Source: Bartonella koehlerae C-29
Lineage (GTDB): Bacteria > Pseudomonadota > Alphaproteobacteria > Rhizobiales > Rhizobiaceae
DNA length: 61,050 nucleotides
Assembly (NCBI RefSeq): GCF_000706625.1
Contig: NZ_KL407334.1
Span: 1,601,316 to 1,662,365, forward strand
Direction: 5' to 3'
A program made the translations under genes and the position numbers. Positions 39,041-48,500 of this stretch are shown here, piece after piece. Under the pieces are notes generated by a model. That model did no database searches. It was not told the DNA's origin and saw only the letters and a list, made by a program, of their open reading frames with translations. Positions within the stretch are counted from its first letter, which is position 1, and every line of letters starts with the position of its first letter.

Positions 39041-40012
39041 TGCCAAGAATTACCAATTACGATCTCCAAAGTTATTGCCTTTCCTGTGGTTTTATAGGCA
39101 ATAAACCAGCTTTCGTTTCAGTTGAAGGTTTCATTGTTTTTTTAAAAGCCAACCCCTCAAAGCATTGAAATTCACCAGGGAATAATTTCTAGCCATTTTT
39201 CTCATGATAACACTGCTATCATTACAGGTGGAGAAGATGGAAAGGTATGCCACACAACAGCAGATAGTCATACACAAGTGCTAAGCAAACAAGAACGTAA
39301 ATGGATAAACAATGTTGCTTTTGGACCACAAAAAGTTTGTGCCTTTGCCTCTTCACACACTGCATGGGCAAATCCCGGCCAAGGATTCCAAGAGCTTCTT
39401 CATAAACGCAATGTAGAAGGTCTTGCTTTCGCTCCCAAAGGTTTACGACTCGCCGTTGCCCATTACAACGGTATTACCCTGCATTGGTTATCAACGCAAA
39501 CATCTCCCACCATATTGGCATGGAAAGGAGCACATTGTGGCGTTATCTTCTCACCAGACAATCGCTATGTCATTTCTACTATGCAAGAAAATTCCCTCCA
39601 TGGTTGGCGCCTCACAAATCATCAGCATTTACGCATGAAGTGGTTACCCAAGCAAAGTCAAAAGTTGGTCTTGGAGCCAAAAAGGAAAATGGTTAGCAAC
39701 ATCAGGTGCATCAGCAGCAATTGTGTGGCCGTTTCATACAAAAGATGGCCCCATAGGAAAAGCACCACTAGAACTCGGCGCACGAGCAAATGTACTTGTC
39801 AGCAGCGTTGCATGCCACCCAAGCGAAGAAATTGTAGCAATAGGCTTCAATGATGGAATGATTTTGTGCGCACATTTTCGCGATGAAAAAGAAATCCTCT
39901 TAAAAGATTGTGGGAAAAGCGCTATTTCAGTGCTAAATTGGGACAAAACAGGACACAACCTAGCCTTTGGTAGTGAAAGTGGTGAATGTGGTGTTATAAA
40001 TATCTCGTCTTA
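39041..40012 (+). pseudogene. Frameshifted WD40-repeat-like protein gene
   Basis: The recoverable product starts 'MPRITNYDLQSYCLSCGFIG' (39041), shifts near 39150-39170, and runs 'TAIITGGEDGKVCHTTADSH', 'NVEGLAFAPKGLRLAVAHYN', 'GVIFSPDNRYVISTMQENSL'. It shifts again near 39637 (an extra A in CGCATGAAGTGG) and ends 'SVACHPSEEIVAIGFNDGMI', 'KSAISVLNWDKTGHNLAFGS'. Repeated 'FSPDnryv' and 'F.P.g..lA..' blades are WD40-like. About 320 residues when repaired. It directly follows the broken GTPase gene, and both appear to have decayed together. Confidence 0.82.
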
Positions 40013-40589
40013 AGAAAAGCATCAGCAATAACAATCGTTGCAGATAAAAACAATCACTCGGCCTCCGAAAGATGATTGAGCAACAAAATCCCCTTCCTCT
40101 CTCAAGAAAAACCAAACGCCTCAAACAAGAAAAGACCTTTAAAATATCTGAGCTATTTACCTTTGAATATTGCTGTCTTCCCTCCCAGATGGGTGAAAGC
40201 ATCCCTCCCTTAAGAGGCTATAAAATAACACCCAACCCCTACATAAACTTGTGCTATGCTACAGACTTTCATAAAAGCACTATCCCCTAAAAACTTCTGA
40301 AAATCGTGTCTTTACCATTGGTAATATCCCTATACATAATATCAGAGGAATGAAACTCTGTATTGTTTCTTTAAATTTTTTGATAATTTAAAAGAAAATC
40401 TGATCATACTTGAAAAAACTGAATCAAAAATGGCGTAAAATTTCTTTCTAAAAAAACCTTGAATCAACGGAAAACATCATTTTAATCATAACCCTTGTTT
40501 TATGCAAAATCCTAGTATGTAGTTTTTCAAGCTTTCTGCTTATCCCCTCTTTCTCTTTTCAGCACTCTCATTGAGAAATCAATATATTG
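40013..40589. other. Gene-free stretch
   Basis: No credible gene, RNA or hairpin between the WD40 pseudogene and integrase relic E. Confidence 0.4.
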
Positions 40590-40912
40590 ATTTACAAAGA
40601 TAATTCAGAATTATTCAACTTGAATATAAAACCCGAATATCGTAAGATTCTCTCCTCTCAAACCCTCTCATAGTGAATCACTCAAAACCATTCGTTTGCA
40701 CATCACAAGTGGGATGAACATGTGAATAAAAACTCTTCAGAAAAAGGAGAGAAAATGTTTCTCATGAACCGTCTCAAGTGCCGAGGGTTATCGCAACATT
40801 TTGAGCTGGCAAAGAGAATGATAGTGCCGGTTTATACCTTTATAAGCGTAAAGAGGGTGGTGAGTGGCTTTAATACCTTCTTACGCTACCGTAGTCATGA
40901 AGATAATGTATA
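40590..40912 (+). pseudogene. Integrase relic E: leader and start of the Arm-binding domain
   Basis: The leader copy is very close to relic A ('ATCGTAAGATTCTCTCCTCT', TCAAACCCTCTCATAGTGAAT, CACATCACAAGTGGGAT) and ends AAAGGAGAGAAAATG at 40754. It then reads 'MFLMNRLKCRGLSQHFELAK', equivalent to the integrase N-terminus of relic B before its first frame break, and fades after 'YKRKEGGEWL'-like text near 40880. It is followed by nothing integrase-like. Confidence 0.72.
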
Positions 40913-41572
40913 GAGATCTACCTGTTTCAAAAGGCACATTGGCATTTATAACGTGCAAAAAATCATAACCTTTAAAATATAGTAAAGCACATTTTTAAAA
41001 TATTTCCGTCACTATTTTACCTCAAACACCCTTCTCCTTTCTTTAAAGTATCAGTATTTCTTAAATAAAGATCCAAAGAAATATCTTATAAAAGAAGAAA
41101 GTAGAATGGCGCATTGACCGTCTATAAAAATTAGCACATTTTGTACTTTTATAGTACTTTTATAAAAGAAAAATTAAAACAAACCATAAACAATAAGCTC
41201 ACAACGAAAACTCATGAGTTTACACCAAAACTGGTAAAGAGAGAGTCAAAAAAGAACAGGAAAGCTCCCTAAGAAACAATTCTGATCACTTATCTTGACA
41301 TAAAAAAGATCAAAACAAACAACCTTTTACAACATTACACAATGAGCATCACGCATACAATCTTGCAAGATGCATAAAACCAAAATGGAATTGCTAATCC
41401 CATGTCATCATTATAAATGATAAAAATCTTTAAAAGACCTATTGTAGCGTAGAAGAAACCATACAATTACTAAACGTTTTCAATCATAAACTAAAGAAAT
41501 CACATAATGTGGGTTCTTTCATCAATAAACAGAGAAGCATTTAGATAAAGTAATAGAGATTTGAAGAAATTA
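40913..41572. other. Gene-free AT-rich stretch downstream of autotransporter 1
   Basis: No gene. The segment 41425-41530 has weak similarity to 35740-35850. The terminator of autotransporter 1 begins at 41573. Confidence 0.4.
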
Positions 41573-41600
41573 AAAGGCAGCACATTGTGCTGCCTTTTAT
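41573..41600 (-). terminator. Terminator of autotransporter 1
   Basis: AAAAGGCAGCACA and TGTGCTGCCTTTT form a long near-perfect stem with a short loop, starting about 25 bp beyond the stop. It is almost identical to the terminator of autotransporter 2 at 45446-45473. Confidence 0.85.
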
Positions 41601-41625
41601 ATCATAATACATATTGTCTCATATC

Positions 41626-44600
41626 CTAGAACTGATACCGCAGTCCACCCGAAAAACTAGTTCCAGAAAAACCCGCCTTAGTAAGCTTCTGCTGATAAAC
41701 CAAATCACCATGAAGAGAAAACTTTGAAGATAACCGGGCATTAAAGCCTAATCCTGCTTCTACAGAAGAACCAAAGCCACCCAACTGAAAAGCATCTTTA
41801 AAATAAACAAATTGTTTTTCCCCAAAACTATGTGCAAGATGAAGCTTGCCATAAAAGGAAACAACACGCGCCTCTTCGGTTGCAGCTAGGGCCTTTGTTA
41901 AACGTCCACCAACACGCATCGTCCATTGATCCAATTTCCCCAGTGCAATCTCAAAATCGTCAATATCACGGGCCTTATCAAACTGAATATGCTGATAAAT
42001 AGCTTGAACCTGCGGATCAAAAATAAAACCTTCCTCTCCTACCACAAACGCTTTACCAGTAGTCACTGAAACACTGAGAGGCTTGCCCTTTAATGTTGCC
42101 GTCTTGCCACGGGCAAGAGTATGGACATCACCCTTAAACACACCATAGGATAAAAGTCCATCTACATAAAAGCCCGCATCATGCTGCAAAGTGCTATATG
42201 CTGTTACAGACCATTTATCAAAGACACTTTTTTGACTTTGTTCTACATCTAAAGGTTGCAGAGAAAGTTTTCCATAAGTCCCCATAACTCCAAAAGAGGT
42301 ATTACTATGTTCACCCTCGATTGTTTTCAGTAAAATACCAGCTTCGATTGCATTATAGCCAAGCTCACCCCCATAACCATATTCCAACGCAGAAAGATTT
42401 GAGGCATAACGATGACTTCCACCGTAACTGCGCACAAAAAAGGCAGGATTTTCCTCATTTTGCAAGTATCCACCAGAAACAGTGCGTAAAACTTCTAACC
42501 GCTTACCTTGATTGCTAACATCTATCAAACCAGCATGAAACAGGGCATTTGGCAAAAGCAAATAGGTCGGAACTTGCGGAACAACTGCTTTAACTCCCGG
42601 TTCAAGACGAGGCGGCGGAGTTGGTTCCGGAAATGGTCCAGGAGAAGGGCCTAGCTCTGGACGAGGTCCTGGTTCAGGAATAGGTTTTGGAACAGGTCCA
42701 GGAGCCGGCGCTGGCCCAGGTTTATGATCATCAATATACCTATTTTCGAGGCGAAAATCCCAAAATTTTCCCTCGCCTTTAACTAATCTTTGATTGGAAT
42801 GCGCCTCTCCTAAATCAGATTCTGGACCATAAGCATAAAGCATATACTGATAAGGTGAGTGCTGCGCAGTGACATAACCGCCATCTAACTGAAAAGAATT
42901 TTTATTTGCCTTTCCAGAAACCTGAATGATTGAAATCCCTTGTTCATTTCCACCACTACCCGTAGATTCCCCTGAACTTCCTGGCATACCGCGTACATGG
43001 ACTACCGTTGTACCAGAAACATCACCATGTATCAAAACACGATCAGTCTTTTGCTTTTCACGATCTCCTCCCTCATTCAGATATGTGTTAAGGTAAATAT
43101 TCCCCCCATCCTGCACCTTATAAACTGTGTTCATCCCATTCCCAATATTGAGTGTTTGATAATGATAAGTCGAAGCAGATTTCAGTTTTTTAAAATTAAC
43201 GGAACTATCATTCATAAGAAGCAGAAATGAAACAGATGAATGATTTGTAAAATCAGATTCACGCGAATCCGTCTCTTGTGTTTGTTTTAAAATCCATGTC
43301 GAACCAGCACCTAAATAGAGCTCAGCGGTAGAACGATCATCAACAGAGGCTTTCCCTTCAAGGGTAGAAGCACTGGCTAAAACTTTCACCAAGGCCCCCC
43401 TCTCAGCCCTTAACAATGACCGCCCTGAAAGGGTACTTTGCATTAAATTAACAACACCATAAGTACTATCGATACTATAAAGAGCCACACTGTCTGGAAC
43501 AGAAAACATTGTCTGTCTCAAATTAATAGCTTCCAATCTAGGTAGCTTTTTTTCCTCCTCTAGATTTTCTCTATTCTCGAATCTTTCGCTCAGCTTTTCT
43601 CCCCGAAAATATATACCGTATGATGCCTCTCCATTCACTGTAACAGAAGCAGATGTGAGATTAACCTCAGTCACAGAAATTTTCGGCCTAGAATCTTCAG
43701 CTCCAAACTGCAAAATGGAATTTGAAGTACGAACTGTGTTTTCTGATAAGATTCCATGAACATTCATAGCATTAATAGTCGTACCATCTAAATTAATAGG
43801 ACCACCTAAATCCGTATGCAAAACCGCATAATTATTTGAATTTTTTTCTTTACTATTTCCAGTAATCTTAACAGCATCGAGATTAATCTTTCCACCTAGT
43901 GTCGAAGAAACCCCATGACTATTCATGAAATCAACTGATCCGCCTGCCATCCAAACTTCTGAACGGTCATAACTCAAAAGGCCCGCCTTTCCATTACCCG
44001 TCTTAATTTCTGTATCCTCTAAAACAACAAACGAGTTCCCTATTGCCTCAACTGCCTTATGATTTGCCTCAATAGTCCCCTGACGTACCTCAATTATCCC
44101 ATCACTAGCATAAAAGGCTACATGTACATTCTTGAGAGTTGGATTTGTCAAAACAATCTTGCCATCCTCTGATACAGAGACACCACGTGTAAAAGGTTTA
44201 TCATAAACTTGACTGTGAACAGTTACATTCTCCCCATCAACTCTACTATCTCTCCCCTTTACTGTTATCGCAGTATTAGAGGAAAATTTAGCATTCTCAT
44301 GCGTAATCTCATAATACTGATACCCAATTTTTTCCGTTCCGCAATCATTGCACATATAATATAATCCATCATATATCATAAGCCTGCTCGGCTGATCACC
44401 AACCTTTTCATCTTTAACATAAACATATCTGCTAACACTTTTATCCCCACCCTCTCCACTAAGAATGTGTCCAGCGTTATTCCCACTAAGATGTCCACTA
44501 GAATTGCTACTACCAGATCCGCTATCACCTCTACTAGCACCAAGATTATCACTGCTAAGACCATTAAGGCTACTAATTCTCCTCCCAGAAAGGTTAAGAG

Positions 44601-44796
44601 TGGACATATAGGAGACACCATTTTGCACAGGGGTAACACTGATCTCATAAAACTGTCCAGGATATATAGAGCTAACACTAATCTTATAATCATCACCCTG
44701 AGCACTAGCACCAATTCCTATTCCATTTTGTAGGAAAGAAAGAATAGCGGTCGTGACAGTACATAAACACACATGATTTCTAAACACTTTAATCAT
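41626..44796 (-). CDS. Autotransporter 1, type Va secretion protein with pectin-lyase-like passenger
   Basis: 1056 residues. A signal peptide (about 1-33, 'CLCTVTTAILSFLQNGIGIG') leads to a passenger of short beta-strand repeats. These include 'EVRQGTIEANHKAVEAIGNS', 'INLDAVKITGNSKE' and 'INLDGTTINAMNVHGILSEN', as in right-handed beta-helix adhesins. A module ending 'KFWDFRLENRYI' closes it near residue 685. A Pro-rich linker (about 690-732, repeats of PGP, EPGP) joins it to the autotransporter barrel, about 738-1056, from 'QVPTYLLLPNALFHAGLIDV' to the C-terminal 'GTSFSGGLRYQF' with terminal Phe. GAGGGAAC precedes the ATG. The promoter lies ~210 nt upstream, giving a long leader. It resembles Bartonella inducible or CAMP-like autotransporters; which one cannot be decided here. 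Confidence 0.93.
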   Translation of the reverse strand: MIKVFRNHVCLCTVTTAILSFLQNGIGIGASAQGDDYKISVSSIYPGQFYEISVTPVQNGVSYMSTLNLSGRRISSLNGLSSDNLGASRGDSGSGSSNSSGHLSGNNAGHILSGEGGDKSVSRYVYVKDEKVGDQPSRLMIYDGLYYMCNDCGTEKIGYQYYEITHENAKFSSNTAITVKGRDSRVDGENVTVHSQVYDKPFTRGVSVSEDGKIVLTNPTLKNVHVAFYASDGIIEVRQGTIEANHKAVEAIGNSFVVLEDTEIKTGNGKAGLLSYDRSEVWMAGGSVDFMNSHGVSSTLGGKINLDAVKITGNSKEKNSNNYAVLHTDLGGPINLDGTTINAMNVHGILSENTVRTSNSILQFGAEDSRPKISVTEVNLTSASVTVNGEASYGIYFRGEKLSERFENRENLEEEKKLPRLEAINLRQTMFSVPDSVALYSIDSTYGVVNLMQSTLSGRSLLRAERGALVKVLASASTLEGKASVDDRSTAELYLGAGSTWILKQTQETDSRESDFTNHSSVSFLLLMNDSSVNFKKLKSASTYHYQTLNIGNGMNTVYKVQDGGNIYLNTYLNEGGDREKQKTDRVLIHGDVSGTTVVHVRGMPGSSGESTGSGGNEQGISIIQVSGKANKNSFQLDGGYVTAQHSPYQYMLYAYGPESDLGEAHSNQRLVKGEGKFWDFRLENRYIDDHKPGPAPAPGPVPKPIPEPGPRPELGPSPGPFPEPTPPPRLEPGVKAVVPQVPTYLLLPNALFHAGLIDVSNQGKRLEVLRTVSGGYLQNEENPAFFVRSYGGSHRYASNLSALEYGYGGELGYNAIEAGILLKTIEGEHSNTSFGVMGTYGKLSLQPLDVEQSQKSVFDKWSVTAYSTLQHDAGFYVDGLLSYGVFKGDVHTLARGKTATLKGKPLSVSVTTGKAFVVGEEGFIFDPQVQAIYQHIQFDKARDIDDFEIALGKLDQWTMRVGGRLTKALAATEEARVVSFYGKLHLAHSFGEKQFVYFKDAFQLGGFGSSVEAGLGFNARLSSKFSLHGDLVYQQKLTKAGFSGTSFSGGLRYQF

Positions 44797-45004
44797 AGTT
44801 CCCTCGAAACTTTTCTTCCCCTCTCATTAAAAATAAAAGCATTCGTAAAAACATCCCGCTTACTCCTTCAACACTCTCACCCAAAGGATGCATCTACGGC
44901 TCATTTGACTGGCGCAACGCATTATTCAAATGAATTAAACGGAAGACTTCCTTGCAACACAAAAACTACTAATAAGAGAATAATTTATATACGCAATCTT
45001 TAGG
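44797..45004 (-). promoter_or_regulatory. ~200-nt 5' leader of autotransporter 1
   Basis: Between the putative start point and the ATG. No gene. Such a long leader could hold post-transcriptional control, but I see no known motif. Confidence 0.4.
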
Positions 45005-45033
45005 TGTATAATACATTCCGTATTTGGTGTAAA
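45005..45033 (-). promoter_or_regulatory. Promoter of autotransporter 1
   Basis: Minus strand: -35 TTTACA (45028-45033), 17-nt spacer ending GAATGTAT, -10 TATACA (45005-45010). It closely matches the element at 33928-33956. Confidence 0.6.
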
Positions 45034-45445
45034 GCAAAAATAAAATCATTAGGTGCAATTAATTGCATAAACAATCTATCGTTGTGAAACTAAAAAGAAT
45101 TACCAAAAAATATGAAATGAAAAAGATTGCTAAAATCAATAAAAAGACAAACTCTAGAAAACCTAGCTTAAGTAACTATAGGGCAGAGACATCAAATACC
45201 ATATAAAGTAGGATATTACACACCCACACAGGAACCTATTCAAAATGTCCTCGAATAAAATCAGACACTTCGGCATCGTATCATGACTAGCAAAGATCTT
45301 AAGAAAATTCACTCATTGTAGCATGAAAAGAAAATGCTACGGTCTTTAGCTGCTTTTACGTGAAAAACAAAAAAATATTATGATTTTTTGATGAATATCA
45401 AAAGAATAAGAATCTTTTAAGAAATCAACGTAAGTTTTATAAATC
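45034..45445. other. Gene-free segment between the two autotransporters
   Basis: No coding sequence. A short stretch near 45270-45360 resembles sequence downstream of autotransporter 1 and at 35740. Confidence 0.35.
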
Positions 45446-45473
45446 AAAAAGGCAGCACACTGTGCTGCCTCTT
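45446..45473 (-). terminator. Terminator of autotransporter 2
   Basis: AAAGGCAGCACA and TGTGCTGCCTCTT form a strong hairpin about 29 bp beyond the stop. It is nearly the same sequence as 41573-41600. Confidence 0.85.
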
Positions 45474-45501
45474 ATATCAAAGTATATATTTGCTCGGTAG
45501 C

Positions 45502-48500
45502 CTAAAACTGATAACGCAGTCCCCCAGAAAAACTCGCTCCTGAAAAGCCAGCCTTCGTAAGCTTCTGCTGATAAACAACATCACCGTGAAGTACAAACTT
45601 TGGAGACAACCGAGCATTAAAGCCTAATCCAGCTTCTAAGGAAGAACCAAAGGCACCTAACCGGAAAGCATCTTTGAAATGCACAGATTGTTTTTTTCTA
45701 AAACCATGGACAAGATAAAGCTTACCATAGAAGGAAGTAGCGTTTATCCCCTCAGATCCTGTCGGAGCCTTGCTTAAACGTCCACCAACACGTGCAACCC
45801 ATTGATCAAGCTTTCCCATCTCAATATCAAAGTTATCGATATCACGGGCCTTATCAAACTGGAGATTTTGATAAACAACCTGAACTTGCGGATCAACAAC
45901 AAAACCTTCATATCCTGTTGCAAATGACTGACCACCTGTCAATGAAACACTAAGAGGTTTGCTCTTTAATGTTGCTGTCTTGCCACGGGCAAGAGTGACC
46001 ACATCTCCTTTGAACAGACCATAAGATAAAAGTCCATCTACATAAAAACCCGCATCATGCTGCAAAGTGCTATATGCTGTTACAGACCATTTATCAAAGG
46101 CACTTTCCTCACTATGTTTAACATTTTTAGGTTGTAGAGAAAGCTTTCCATAAGAACCCATAACCCCAAAAGATACCACATTATCTGCACTCTCGAGTGT
46201 TTTTAGCAAAATGCCAGCCTTAACAGCGTTATAACGAAGATATCCCCCATAGCCATATTCAAGTGCAGACAGATCTGAGGCATAACGGTAATGACCACCA
46301 TAACCACGCAAGAACAAAGCAGGATTTTCATGAATTTCCAACATTCCACCGGCATTCATCCGCAATGTCTCCAACTGCTTATTTTGATTGCCAATATCCA
46401 TCAAACCAACATGGAATAAGCTATTGGGTAAGAGAAGATAAGTCGGTACTTGCGGAACAACAGACCTGACAATGCGTTCAGGGAGAATAAATCCATCAGA
46501 TCGTTCAGGGAAATCAAATCCATCAGTAGGAACTGTAGGCTTAACATATTGATTCTCTAGACGAAAATCCCAAAAATCTCCACCGTCCTTCATAAATTTC
46601 TGTTCAATATTCTCCTGTTTTGCAGTTACCTCTGGACCATAAGAACGAAGAACATATTTGTAAGGCGAATTCTCTAATGCAACATAATTACCATCCAATT
46701 GGAAAGAATCTTTCTCCGCCTGTCCATAAACCTGAATAATTGAAACACTGTGAGCAATCCGGCTGTTATCGTTACCTTCTCCTACAGTACCCGAAACACC
46801 TCGTACCTGTACTCTTGTTTTACCAGAAACATCACCATGAATGACAAATCTATCAGTTACTTGCTTATTACTAGGATCATTGGGGTTTAAACGTGCATTG
46901 AGATAAATTGTAACATCGCCCTCCGCCTCATAAACCTTGCCATTCCCAGTTCCAATGTGGACAGTCTGATACAGATCGTCAGATTCCGGAGGCACAAAAT
47001 CAATAACACTATTTACAAGTCTTATAGAAGAAACACACGAATCCACACACTCTGAATCCGGAGTTACAAAATTTCTCTGTACACCTCTTTTTAGAATCCA
47101 GTCTGATTTATTGATCAAGTCCAATTTGGCATAAGAACCTTTATCAACGCGCGCACCACCTTCAATAATAGAGTTATCAACTGAAATCGATATATTAGAA
47201 TTATTCTCAGCACTCAACAACAAACCACCAGAAAGAATTGTGTCCTGTTCTAATAAAATCTGACCACCAGAATTATTACCATAAATAGCTGTACCATTCG
47301 GGACTTCAAATCTAGTTTTTTTCAATGAAACCACCCCTGTTATACCTATAGGTGTCTTCTCGTTTTGAAATACAGTACTTCGTTTAACAACACTTACTTC
47401 CTCAACAGTCCTTTCTTTTCTAGATAATTCTGCAACAGATTCCTCTAGAACTTTATTTCGATTCTGCTGATTATCTTCTCTTCGTTTGCCCCCATCAAAG
47501 TATATGCCATATAACCCATCACCCTCCACTTTAATACTAGCGAATTCGATATGAGCACGATTCAGAGAAGGACGAACATCAGAAGATCTTTTTCTTCTGG
47601 AAGTAACAGTATCAAAAGCACCGTCTTCAACGGAAACATCACTATTCCTCAACCACAAACCATTAGCATCAGTAAAAACATAACCATTAGCGAATTCAAT
47701 AGAACCACGATCATTCAACAAGAAAGCCGCACGCCCAAAGATCTCTGTTGTATCCGACTGCTCTTTCTCTTTTACCGCAATAATATTAACGTTGTCTAAT
47801 TGAACACTTCCACCCGATTCCGACCTAACTGCCACTCCCCCTGTAAGAGTAATCGACCCAGAATTCATGGTTATTTCACCAGCATTACTAGCAAGACCAG
47901 CTACAGCCAAATCCCCCATTACACTAATTTCCGTATTACTTAAATTAATAAACGACTCGGAACCTGCCAAAGCCCCTACATAAAGAGTTCTGACCGTCCC
48001 ATCGATCATCTCAATTTTCCCACCTCTTTGCGCTTCAAGCCCAATCATAGAAGATTGTACTTCGGAGTCTTGTTGCAAAATAATCTCTGCCCCATTTTCC
48101 GCAAGCACAGCACTTGCAACCTGTAATTTAGTAAAATCAACATTATCTTCATCAAAAGAATCCGCACCAATAATGGTAGCATCATTTAGATTAATAATCG
48201 TATTCTGACCTTCTGCATACATAGGATGCTGAGTTGCATCACTTGCCTTCAGTGTAAGACCTGTCACTTCATGTGTTCGACCATCATTGCATGAATAAGC
48301 AGTTTGCGAATTCCCTACACCATTATTTTCTATATCACTACACGCACCAGAAACAGTTCCCCTATCAACATTATTAAGCAGAAAAACACGTCCAACAGGT
48401 TCACCAGGTTTTGCGAAAACCGGCTGTGCGGAGACAGTAGGCGCTAAAGCAACTGAATTTATAGGTGCTGGCACCTTAGACACAAAAAAAACAGAACTCT

